Positions 16,520 to 24,185 of a stretch of 47,296 nucleotides of DNA are shown piece by piece (positions within the stretch are counted from its first letter, which is position 1; every line of letters begins with the position of its first letter). Under the pieces are notes generated by a model that was not told the origin of the DNA, made no database searches, and saw only the letters and a program-made list of their open reading frames with translations. Made by a program: the position numbers and the translations under genes. The stretch comes from Sphingobacterium prati (lineage in GTDB: Bacteria; Bacteroidota; Bacteroidia; Sphingobacteriales; Sphingobacteriaceae). The DNA lies in NCBI RefSeq assembly GCF_013167215.1, contig NZ_JABJWY010000027.1, positions 1 through 47,296 on the forward strand, given 5' to 3'.

Positions 16520-17977
16520 CTAATTGTAGCCCTCGGTCTGTTTAATATTGGGATTCGTGTTGATCGAGCTATCGTGAACCGGCCATAACAGGATGTTTGT
16601 TTTGGACTGTTGATTTTTTAGGCTCTCGACTTCATTAAACACCACGCCGAGACGGATCAGGTCCCACCAGAGTTTACCTTCGGCCACGAATTCCCGTTTC
16701 CGTTCACTGAGTATGGCGGTATTGATGTCATTGGTCGGAAGTCCGGCTGCATAAAAATTATCCGTTCCATACGCCCGTTTTGCGATCTTGTTCAACTGCT
16801 GGATGGCAGTCTGCCCGTTCCCCAGTGCATTTTCGATTTCGGCACTGAACAGAAGGGCATCCGCATACCGGTAGACAATTAGGTCAGCATCAAAGATACG
16901 GGTGGCATTCTCCCATTTCCCAGCATATTTATTGATCCATTGGAAAGTCAGGTTTTTACCTTTGTCGAAAGCCGTATCAAAACTGACCTTTGCGCGGGTG
17001 TCGGCCGTATTTTCCGTCAAAAATGCCTTGTAACTGTTCGTCAGAAATATCCACTGCTGATGTGAACCCACTTTAATGGGATTTTCAACCAGGCCAGGCG
17101 AAACATATTGGATAGGCACCAGAAAATCCGCGGGATAGCCACCCGTAAATTCATCCTGTGTCAGGCGCCAGCAAAAGATCACTTCGGGATTCAATTCCGT
17201 AGCAAAGATATCCGGGAATTTCTGCATCAGGGCGTGCTTTCCCGTTAACACCTTATCCACGCACTGTTTCGCCATATTCAGTGCCGCTGCGCCACCATTC
17301 TGCCGTTTGGCCATCCAGAGGTAATAGTCTGTTTTGAGTAAACGGATTGCATCCAGATTACCATACTGTGCTTTTGTGGCGGTAGCCGGCATCAGTTCCT
17401 CCGCCCGATCGAGATCCTCTTTGACCAATTGGAAAACTGCCTGTACAGGCTGACGTGATGGATAAAGATCCTCCTGATTGGGTGATTCAAAACCGGCGGT
17501 CAGCACCGGTGCATCGCCCCAGATGCGGGCGATCCAATAATAACAGAACGCACGGATAAAATACGCCTGCGCGAGGTATTCATTCTTTTTTTCCACCGTG
17601 GAAAAACTGATTTCCGGCAGATGTTTCAAGATCAGGTTGCAGTCGTTAATGGTGGTATATAAATTATTCCAGTTTGCATGGGCATGTGTACTGTTCAGCT
17701 GGTTTAAGAATGCCGTGCTGTAGGTTGCATTGGTTTCAAGTCCGGCGCCCCAATAGCCTGTGCGGTATTCGCCCCAGAAGATATAAGCCGTGGCAAAGGT
17801 ACTGCGCATACGCACGTAGGCACCTGTTACGGCTGCCTGAGCATCGCTCTCATCCTTCCACATGGAGTTGGCATTGATTGCAGCTTTCAGATCGGCATCC
17901 AGTTTATCCGAACAAGCGGTTCCGGATAAGAGGCCCAGGAATAATATTGATCCGTATAAAATTCTTTTTGTCTTCAT
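16520..17977 (-). CDS. susD: SusD/RagB-family outer-membrane glycan-binding lipoprotein
   Basis: This 485-residue lipoprotein has a lipobox (LSGTAC, Cys22), so it is expected to be lipid-anchored at the cell surface. The TPR-rich SusD fold is indicated by MWKDESDAQAAVTGAYVRMRS, YFIRAFCYYWIARIWGDAPV and the C-terminal ILSERKREFVAEGKLWWDLIRLG, all SusD hallmarks. SusD proteins form the lid over their SusC partner and bind oligosaccharide. It follows susC by 11 bp, and the nan genes come next, so the ligand is probably a sialylated glycan or sialic acid. This resembles the NanU role in Bacteroides/Tannerella, although here the protein is of full SusD type. Confidence 0.93.
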   Translation of the reverse strand: MKTKRILYGSILFLGLLSGTACSDKLDADLKAAINANSMWKDESDAQAAVTGAYVRMRSTFATAYIFWGEYRTGYWGAGLETNATYSTAFLNQLNSTHAHANWNNLYTTINDCNLILKHLPEISFSTVEKKNEYLAQAYFIRAFCYYWIARIWGDAPVLTAGFESPNQEDLYPSRQPVQAVFQLVKEDLDRAEELMPATATKAQYGNLDAIRLLKTDYYLWMAKRQNGGAAALNMAKQCVDKVLTGKHALMQKFPDIFATELNPEVIFCWRLTQDEFTGGYPADFLVPIQYVSPGLVENPIKVGSHQQWIFLTNSYKAFLTENTADTRAKVSFDTAFDKGKNLTFQWINKYAGKWENATRIFDADLIVYRYADALLFSAEIENALGNGQTAIQQLNKIAKRAYGTDNFYAAGLPTNDINTAILSERKREFVAEGKLWWDLIRLGVVFNEVESLKNQQSKTNILLWPVHDSSINTNPNIKQTEGYN

Positions 17978-17988
17978 TTTCGTTTCTT

Positions 17989-20900
17989 TTATAAGGTTAA
18001 CTTAGCACCGATCGCGATTTTACGGATGGCCGGATAGTTATAATAATCGTTACCATAGGTTGTTCCGGCACCGACTTCAGGTGAGATACCCGTTCCCCGC
18101 AGCGCGGAAAAATAAAAGAGGTTCTGACCGGAAACCGAAAGCTGCATGGAGCGGATCCCGATGCGTTTGCTCCAGGTATCGGGCAGCTGATACAGGAAAG
18201 ATACCTCCCGTAGACAGAGGTAGTCCCCTTTGTAATTGAATACATCTGAAGTTCGGGAGAAATTGCTGTTCCCGGTATCCGGGTCATTGGCGGTAAAGCG
18301 GGCATATTTCGACTGATCGCCCGGATTTTTCCAGGTCTGGTTGACCTCATCCACCAGGGTGTAGTTGTTGGCAAAGGTATTCATGAAATAGCGCATATAA
18401 GCCGTATGATTGATGGAATGGCCCAGTGCCCAATCGACAAAAATATTAAGTCCGAATGAGCCATAGCTAAAGTTATTGGCCAGTCCGCCGGTGGTATGCG
18501 GTACGCTGACCCCCAGTTCATATTGATCCTTACTGCTGATGACTCCGTCGCCGTCGCGGTCCTGCCATTCGTAGTCACCGGCCATTTTGCGCCCTTTGAT
18601 GTTCTTCTTGTCCGTGGGGCTCCAGCCACGTGCCGACTCATCGTAACGGGCGGCAGCGGCCTCTTCGGGTGTCTGCAGAATATGGTCCACCTTGTAGCCG
18701 AAATAGCGGTACAGCGATTCACCCTCAGCGGTCCCGCCAAAGGCTGTGCCGTCCGCCAGCTGGATCCCGCCAATACGGTTTTTATCGCGGCCATTGTCCG
18801 GAAGCTGCAGTACCCTATTTTTAACAAAACTTAAGGTCAGCTTGCTGTCCCAGCGAAATTTGCCGGAACGCATATTCTCACTGCCGATTTCAATATCAAA
18901 ACCCCGGAAGCGCACCTTACCGACATTGGTTTGCACCGTTGAAAAGCCCGAGGTATTGGGCAGCTGTACGCTAAAAAGCAGGTTTTTGGTGATCTTATTG
19001 AAATAGTCCGCCTGGATATTGATCCGGTTGTTGAACAGGGCCAGGTCAAAGCCAAAGTCAAACTGCGTTGAGGTCTCCCAGGTCAGGTCGCGGTTGGGCA
19101 TGGTTGCGGCATAGATCCCCGCGGCACCGTCGTACCGGATATCGGTGCTGTATTTTCCCAGCGCATCATAGAGGCCGATGGAATTATTTCCCGTCTGGCC
19201 ATAACTGGTACGGAATTTTAAGTAGTTCACCGTCTGCTGATCGCGCAGAAAAGGTTCCTGTGTCACGACCCAGCCTGCCGAGACACCCGGAAAAAATCCC
19301 CAGCGGTTTTCCTTGGCAAAGAGCGAGGAGCCGTCGTACCGGAAGGTTCCCATCAATAAGTACTTTTGTTTGTAGGCATAGTTGACACGGCCGAAATAGC
19401 CGATCAGAACCTGTTGCCAGATATCCTCTTCGGCACCCGTTTTATTCGGTCCGGCCGACAGTGTGGGCACCTTGTCCGAACTCGCACCATTGACGGTCGC
19501 GTTAAAGGAATTAAAATCCGTCTGTTGATAAGAGTAGCCGCCCAGCAGGGATAAGGTATGGTCTGTATTCCAGTTGGCATCGTATTTCAGTAAGGCATCC
19601 ACTTTGGTACGATCCAGCTGGGACTGACTCGCCCTGGTCGTCCGCAATCCCGAAAATTCATGCGCTTTTTCAAAATAATGGTAGTTGACCAGATCCGAAT
19701 AGTTGGATACCTGCACCTGCGCTTTTAGGCCGTCGATAATGGCATAGTCCAAGCCACCGATCAGCGATAAACGCCGGTCTTTGGTATCATAATCCCGTGT
19801 ATAATCCCACCAGAGCGGATTTGGTGAGGTCGCATTATAACCCGGTGTCGGGCGGCCATTGTCGAAGTACATCTTTTGCGTTGCCGGAGTGGCCAGCCCT
19901 CGGGCAATCACGTTCGTCTGATTGTCAAACTCCTGCGAATTGGTCAGGGAATAATCAAAGGCCGTGTTGAGTGACAGCTTTTTCGAAATGGTCACATCCC
20001 CCTTACCCCGTGCAGAGAAGCGGTTGTACCCTGTACCCAGTGCTACACCCGCATCGTCCGTATAGCCGGCGCTAGCGGCATATCGGACAAGCTGGCTCCC
20101 CCCGTTGACACCAACGTAATAATTCTGCCAGCCCACATTCCGGAAGAGCAGGTCCTGGTAGTTGTTGTCCTGGAAGATCAGCGTTTTGCTTGGATCCAAG
20201 GGATCCGGCATACTTTGATAGCCGGCAGGAACAGCCTCACCTGCTTGGAGATAGCGCGTGGAGTAGATCGAGCTGGCATCATTGCCCGAACTGGCGGAGT
20301 AACCCGAACTCGTATTATAATTGGGATTGGGGCTTAAGGCAACAGCGGGCCGCACGAGCTGGATATAATCACGGGCGCTCATCATATTTAGTTTAGATTC
20401 CGGCTGCTGAAAAGCATAAGTAGCATCAAAGGTGATGGTCGCCTGTTCAGCTGTTTTCCCTTTTTTTGTGGTTATCAGCACCACCCCATTTGATGCCCGA
20501 GAACCGTAAATCGCGGTTGAGGCCGCATCTTTCAGCACCTCAATGGACTCCACGTCATTGGGATTGACCCCTGAAAAGGAACGTTCGACACCATCTACCA
20601 GGATCAAGGGATCGTTGGTTTTATTGATGGACGATCCGCCGCGGATCCGAAAGACCGGGTCCGCTCCGGGACTATTGTTTGACTGATACACCCGGGCACC
20701 AGCCACTTTTCCTTTTAGTCCCTCACCGACGGTGCTGACCGGAACATTTTCCAGCGCCTTGCCATCCACTTTACTGATGGCTGTTGTCAGTGTGCGACGG
20801 GATTGCGTGCCATAGCCGACCACCACGACCTCGTCCAGGCTTCTGTTCGTTGCGCTAAGTTCCACTGTCAGCGGCGCCGTCGAGGTCACCTGTCTGTCCA

Positions 20901-21147
20901 ATGGCTGATAGCCTACCGAACGGAACTGCAACGTATCCGGTAGCTGCTGTACATCCAGCCGGAACTTTCCGTTGGCGTCCGTCTGCGTCTGGCTGCCCGA
21001 GCGGCGGCCTGACACCGTAATGGATTGTAAAGGTTTTCCCTGTTGATCCCGGACCGTCCCTTCGATATGCTGCTGGGCATATAAGGATGATACAAGGATT
21101 ATTTGGGTCCCTACAAATAAGCTAGCTTTTTTGCTTGTCCAAATCAT
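17989..21147 (-). CDS. susC: SusC/RagA-family TonB-dependent outer-membrane transporter
   Basis: This 1052-residue outer-membrane barrel protein has a signal peptide (about residues 1-24, ending SLYAQ), a carboxypeptidase-D-like regulatory domain (IEGTVRDQQGKPLQSITV, about 28-110) and a TonB-box-like stretch (DEVVVVGYGTQ). A plug domain follows (IRGGSSINKTNDPLILVDGVERSF, VLKDAASTAIYGSRASNGVVLITTKKG), then a 22-strand barrel ending in AIGAKLTL. The length is normal for SusC. It is the first gene of the nan cluster and would import sialic acid or sialylated oligosaccharide using TonB energy. Two candidate regulator sites lie upstream. Confidence 0.95.
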   Translation of the reverse strand: MIWTSKKASLFVGTQIILVSSLYAQQHIEGTVRDQQGKPLQSITVSGRRSGSQTQTDANGKFRLDVQQLPDTLQFRSVGYQPLDRQVTSTAPLTVELSATNRSLDEVVVVGYGTQSRRTLTTAISKVDGKALENVPVSTVGEGLKGKVAGARVYQSNNSPGADPVFRIRGGSSINKTNDPLILVDGVERSFSGVNPNDVESIEVLKDAASTAIYGSRASNGVVLITTKKGKTAEQATITFDATYAFQQPESKLNMMSARDYIQLVRPAVALSPNPNYNTSSGYSASSGNDASSIYSTRYLQAGEAVPAGYQSMPDPLDPSKTLIFQDNNYQDLLFRNVGWQNYYVGVNGGSQLVRYAASAGYTDDAGVALGTGYNRFSARGKGDVTISKKLSLNTAFDYSLTNSQEFDNQTNVIARGLATPATQKMYFDNGRPTPGYNATSPNPLWWDYTRDYDTKDRRLSLIGGLDYAIIDGLKAQVQVSNYSDLVNYHYFEKAHEFSGLRTTRASQSQLDRTKVDALLKYDANWNTDHTLSLLGGYSYQQTDFNSFNATVNGASSDKVPTLSAGPNKTGAEEDIWQQVLIGYFGRVNYAYKQKYLLMGTFRYDGSSLFAKENRWGFFPGVSAGWVVTQEPFLRDQQTVNYLKFRTSYGQTGNNSIGLYDALGKYSTDIRYDGAAGIYAATMPNRDLTWETSTQFDFGFDLALFNNRINIQADYFNKITKNLLFSVQLPNTSGFSTVQTNVGKVRFRGFDIEIGSENMRSGKFRWDSKLTLSFVKNRVLQLPDNGRDKNRIGGIQLADGTAFGGTAEGESLYRYFGYKVDHILQTPEEAAAARYDESARGWSPTDKKNIKGRKMAGDYEWQDRDGDGVISSKDQYELGVSVPHTTGGLANNFSYGSFGLNIFVDWALGHSINHTAYMRYFMNTFANNYTLVDEVNQTWKNPGDQSKYARFTANDPDTGNSNFSRTSDVFNYKGDYLCLREVSFLYQLPDTWSKRIGIRSMQLSVSGQNLFYFSALRGTGISPEVGAGTTYGNDYYNYPAIRKIAIGAKLTL

Positions 21148-21510
21148 AATTTATATTTTATAAGTGTAGAAAACTTATGCAAATGAGCGCTTCCTCGCAG
21201 ACGCTCGCTAAACGATGACCTATCCTAAATCAGTGTAGTACAGCACAATATCTAGTAGTTATTAAGGCATATGATCGGTCAAATCATCCAGCTATTGGTT
21301 ATTATTTTTATGTTTATTAGTTGTTATGTCCTACATAAAATTAGGAAGAAAAATGAATAAAACAAAATTTATTTTACTGTTCAGGAATAATTTGCTTTCA
21401 ATTGTCAATGTACTTTCAGGGCTCAGCTGAGTAAAGAAGCCACTTCGTGCACAATGCCCATATACCTCCGCACATTATCTTTATGCCGATATCATTAAAG
21501 CAGGCAAAAT
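21148..21510. promoter_or_regulatory. Regulatory region upstream of susC with two candidate NanR sites
   Basis: No gene is supported. A TGTAGTACA element (21234-21242, reverse complement TGTACTACA) and a perfect dyad TATGTCCTACATA (21325-21337) share the core found before nanH and nanR. The susC promoter is expected between these sites and 21147, but no exact TAnnTTTG box stands out. Confidence 0.55.
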
Positions 21511-21543
21511 TTTGGGCCAAGCATATACAACGCTTGGCCCAAA
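21511..21543 (-). terminator. Stem-loop terminator of the minus-strand cassette
   Basis: Perfect 12-bp arms TTTGGGCCAAGC and GCTTGGCCCAAA enclose a 9-nt loop. On the minus strand the stem is followed by an A/T-rich AATTTTG. It sits 82 bp behind the last gene of the cassette at 21626-23507 and separates it from the susC regulatory region. Confidence 0.6.
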
Positions 21544-21625
21544 TTACGTCCTAAAATATTGTTATCCAATATTGCAGGATTTTAAAATTGGTAACGCACA
21601 CAGATGCCCTGCGCTTTATCAGCTT

Positions 21626-21799
21626 CTACTGTTGCCTTCGGTTGCCCCATCGCCCCAGTAGCCTACTCGTTGCGAAACTGACCAGCGTACCCAGGGCAGC
21701 TGTCAGCACTGTTTGCAATACATCCCCCAGCGAGATACTGGCCCAGATGGAGCAGAGTGTACCACCTAATGCCGATATGCGGATATCATTCAGCTTCAT
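21626..21799 (-). CDS. Small hydrophobic protein, 57 residues, holin-like
   Basis: The frame opens with ATG at 21799 and overlaps the end of the 74-residue gene by 14 bp (the ATGAAGCTGAATGA segment holds both a start and a stop). The protein begins MKLNDIRISALGG and has one hydrophobic helix (ICSIWASISLGDVLQT-like, then VLTAALGTLVSFATS) and a basic tail (RLLGRWGNRRQQ). The pattern is that of small phage-holin or membrane-anchor proteins. Together with the DUF5675 gene upstream it may form a lysis-like or cell-wall-related cassette. No family is recognised; the function is unknown. Confidence 0.55.
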   Translation of the reverse strand: MKLNDIRISALGGTLCSIWASISLGDVLQTVLTAALGTLVSFATSRLLGRWGNRRQQ

Positions 21800-22010
21800 T
21801 GGCTCCGCTCCTTTCTTCGCTAAAGTCAGGAGGACTATCGACAGACGGTTTATTTACTTCCGGAGGTGGCTCTTCCTCCAATACCGTTTCGAGTATGCCC
21901 AAGCCAATAGCCACATACTTCAATACTTTCCCCACCTTACCCGGTAGTTTAACAGGCGCCGCCAGCACCAGCTGCAGCACCTGTCCTATTTTGTTAAAGA
22001 CTTTTTTCAT
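21786..22010 (-). CDS. Small membrane-associated protein, 74 residues
   Basis: The ATG at 22010 opens MKKVFNKIGQVLQLVLAAP. A basic amphipathic N-terminus is followed by a hydrophobic stretch (VGKVLKYVAIGLGILETVL) and an acidic, Pro-rich tail (EEEPPPEVNKPSVDSPPDFSEE). The sequence suggests a single membrane helix with a charged cytosolic or periplasmic tail. It overlaps the next small gene by 14 bp, which indicates translational coupling. The function is unknown; it travels with a DUF5675 gene. Confidence 0.55.
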   Translation of the reverse strand: MKKVFNKIGQVLQLVLAAPVKLPGKVGKVLKYVAIGLGILETVLEEEPPPEVNKPSVDSPPDFSEERSGANEAE

Positions 22011-22036
22011 TTTGTTTGCATTCTTTCTCCATCACT

Positions 22037-22195
22037 CTCCAACAACCAAATCGATTAAAATGAAGGCCAGGGAATAGAAATAACACTTTATTCATACAAT
22101 ATAGGAGGACAAAGAATTGAAAGCCTTGCGTTCGTACTACCAATTCCTCCCTCCAACAACCAAATCGATTAAAATGAAGGGCAAGGAATAAAAAT
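22037..22195. repeat. Pair of about 45-bp direct repeats
   Basis: Copies at 22037-22081 and 22151-22195 start CTCCAACAACCAAATCGATT and continue AAAATGAAGG, then GGAATA and A-rich sequence, with only a few differences. They are 114 bp apart in the gap between the DUF5675 gene and the 74-residue gene. Each contains a potential ATG on the plus strand but no open frame follows. Confidence 0.65.
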
Positions 22196-22228
22196 TATAG
22201 CTTTCTGACTGTCAAGCTTTGACGGGAT

Positions 22229-22283
22229 CTGGCGTAGATATGAATCACTGTCTGAGCGCAGCGAGTTTGATTCATATAGCCAG
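22229..22283. repeat. Long imperfect inverted repeat with a REP-like core
   Basis: Outer arms CTGGC/GCCAG and inner arms TATGAATCA/TGATTCATA surround a core containing CTGAGCGCAGCGAG. It lies directly behind the DUF5675 gene on the minus strand and may be a transcript-end hairpin or a repetitive extragenic element. Confidence 0.5.
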
Positions 22284-22336
22284 AGAACTAAAAAGATGAC
22301 ACAAAAGAAAGCAACGATTTATTCCCGCCCTTCTAT

Positions 22337-22741
22337 TTATCGAATACTCAAATACACTTCATCCCCCATATCCCACAGGCAATACACCAGCGCTTTGAGC
22401 TTAGCTAAAGCCTTACCACTTCCAGTTCCCTGCCCCTCTCCTGTGAGGCTGGTGACCGGAGCGATACAGCCGAGCAGTTCGTCCTTTGCGTTATTCGCCG
22501 CGTGGATCAAGATCCCTTCGCGGTTTAGCACATGCGGAATACCGATCTGCTCACCATGCCGCTGGTAGCGAACCTTCTCCAGTTTGTACTGACCGATCGG
22601 AATGCAACTGATGCGCCTGATGTTATTGCGATCCGGCAGCTCGATGGTATGGCAGATATGCTCTCCATTGAAGGTGATCGTTCCATTTGTTCCCTCAGCT
22701 CCATATTTCCGGAGGAGCTTGAGAGTATGCCTAGTTTTCAT
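22337..22741 (-). CDS. DUF5675-family protein
   Basis: This 134-residue protein has the DUF5675 pattern: an opening LKRKYGAEGTNGTI-type strand (here LLRKYGAEGTNGTITFNGEHICHTIELPDRNNIRRISCIP), a central REGILIHAANNAKDELLGCIAP and a GSGKAL helix. The HAANNAKDELLGCI segment, with conserved His and Cys, resembles an L,D-transpeptidase-like catalytic arrangement and is often seen in phage-related genes. The function is not established. It is 4 bp behind the 253-residue gene and is probably co-transcribed with it. Confidence 0.75.
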   Translation of the reverse strand: MKTRHTLKLLRKYGAEGTNGTITFNGEHICHTIELPDRNNIRRISCIPIGQYKLEKVRYQRHGEQIGIPHVLNREGILIHAANNAKDELLGCIAPVTSLTGEGQGTGSGKALAKLKALVYCLWDMGDEVYLSIR

Positions 22742-22745
22742 AAGC

Positions 22746-23507
22746 CTACGGTTGGATTACTTGGACGAATGTTAAGGCATTGTACATGCCATTAGATAAG
22801 GGATAGTACCCACCATTGACGAATTGGAAGTAACTTATTCCCATCATGATCAACACAGCAGCGCCAGGCTGTGGTACCAGTTGTATGCTCAACACTTCAG
22901 GTGCCGAAACATCGCTTTTGCCAATATCCAAATAGGACGAACGAGCAATATCCACTTCATCAGCTTCTGGATTTTGTGCATCAAACTCCGTCGCTACAAG
23001 CTGAACCTGTACATGCGTGGCTCCATTCAGTCCTTTGATCACGTTCTTAGCGATCATTTCTGGGATTGTGAACGAACCATCGCCTGTAGCTCGATCATAG
23101 GCAGGCCGGAATTTAAGGAAGAATACATCCTTGAGCTGCGCCTTAAGGTTACATTCCAACCCCACCAGTGGGCCCAGGTTGGAAGAGAGTACCTGGCGGT
23201 CGCCCCTGCCATTTACTTCATCAGCACGGACGATACGGTTCAGACGGCCGGTGAGGCGATTGGCAAATGCAGCATCTGAGCCCTGACTGAGCAGCTCGCG
23301 CAGCTGTTCACGCAGTTTTTTTGAGGCATTTGCTGCCCGACCGAATTCCTGGCCGTTTTCTTTGGTCCGTTGGAAACGCGGATCAGAATTGATCTGATCT
23401 TTAGTTGGACCGCCTTTCATGCGAGCCTGATAACCGCGCTTGTCCTTGTAGAAAGAAAGATCCCCGATCTTACCTTCAAATTTTACTAAACTTACTTGTC
23501 TTGCCAT
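22746..23507 (-). CDS. Conserved Bacteroidota hypothetical protein, 253 residues
   Basis: The N-terminus MARQVSLVKFEGKIGDLSFY with the following KDKRGYQARMKGG is familiar from a widespread Bacteroidota protein of unknown function. The middle is helical and basic (NASKKLREQLRELL), with a beta-rich C-terminal half (GATHVQVQLVATEFD, APEVLSIQLVP). There is no signal peptide. The opening residues look nucleic-acid- or coat-associated, but no function can be assigned. It is the first gene of the cassette, with the DUF5675 gene next. Its upstream region holds the 11-bp-phased motif array. Confidence 0.7.
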   Translation of the reverse strand: MARQVSLVKFEGKIGDLSFYKDKRGYQARMKGGPTKDQINSDPRFQRTKENGQEFGRAANASKKLREQLRELLSQGSDAAFANRLTGRLNRIVRADEVNGRGDRQVLSSNLGPLVGLECNLKAQLKDVFFLKFRPAYDRATGDGSFTIPEMIAKNVIKGLNGATHVQVQLVATEFDAQNPEADEVDIARSSYLDIGKSDVSAPEVLSIQLVPQPGAAVLIMMGISYFQFVNGGYYPLSNGMYNALTFVQVIQP

Positions 23508-23889
23508 GATTGTATATCATTGGATTACGATACAAAGATGCGCAGGCAAAAATCAGGTCCGGTCCCAAATGGCCTTTGGTGGGCTTACTTGTATCCAAAT
23601 GGGGCTAAATGGGTTCATTTGTCTCTTTTACATATAAAACAATATTTCCTAATTTTAGGTTAACAGCAATTCGTGCGTTTTGCTGGTAAAATGCAGCTAC
23701 AAATAACCAATATTTGCCCGACACAGACAAAGCACATGTGAAGCACAGATATAGCACTGTTGAAGTACTAATAATGTACATGGTGAAATGTACTAAAACA
23801 GTACTACAGAGGTGCTTTGTAGGAGTAGGATGATAAACGGACAATAAGCCGATTAATAAGCAATTTTTAACAATTAAATAAATATAATT
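23508..23889. promoter_or_regulatory. Divergent intergenic region with an 11-bp-phased motif array
   Basis: Between 23721 and 23815 short motifs of the form (A/T)G(C/T)AC recur at 11-bp steps: positions 23721 (ACAC), 23732, 23743, 23754, 23765, 23776, then after a 3-bp slip 23790, 23801 and 23812 (GTGC). The rest of the region has AAATGG repeats (about 23567-23620). The spacing equals one helical turn and is not a multiple of three, so it is not coding. The array lies between the divergent 253-residue and 66-residue genes. Confidence 0.65.
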
Positions 23890-24090
23890 ATGAGCAATCA
23901 ACGTGTCTGCATCTATGCTAAAGATGTCAGTATTCTCTTGGGAAAGAGTTACAAGCAATCTGTCCGTATCCTCCGGACAATTAAAGATGCCTATGGAAAG
24001 GATCTCAATCAGTACATTACAGTGGAAGAGTTTTCTTCCTATACCGGTATTGATGTAGAAACCATCCGAAAGCAATGTCTCCGCAATTGA
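23890..24090 (+). CDS. Small conserved hypothetical protein, 66 residues
   Basis: MSNQRVCIYAKDVSILLGKS opens a compact helical protein (KQSVRILRTIKDAYGKD, then YITVEEFSSYTGIDVETIRKQC). The pattern of a short helix-turn-helix-like core suggests a small DNA-binding or adaptor protein, and similar small proteins occur in many Bacteroidota. It is divergent from the DUF5675 cassette across the phased array, so a regulatory role there is possible but unproven. The long minus-strand frame opposite it is judged a shadow. Confidence 0.65.
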   Translation: MSNQRVCIYAKDVSILLGKSYKQSVRILRTIKDAYGKDLNQYITVEEFSSYTGIDVETIRKQCLRN

Positions 24091-24185
24091 TCTAATGTCT
24101 TTCTGAAAGCTTAGCCCATAATCCGTCGGCGTGTTACTTCATGTTCCTTTTCTAAAAGTACAGTTGATGTGAGTTGGGTAGTAAA

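Noticed and set aside
22824..23279. 151-codon plus-strand frame
   Set aside because: It is antisense to the 253-aa conserved gene.
23721..23815. 11-bp array as a possible CRISPR or coding repeat
   Set aside because: The motifs are far too short for CRISPR repeats and the period is not divisible by three.
23605..24075. 156-codon minus-strand frame
   Set aside because: It runs antisense through the 66-aa gene and the 11-bp-phased array; its composition looks non-coding.
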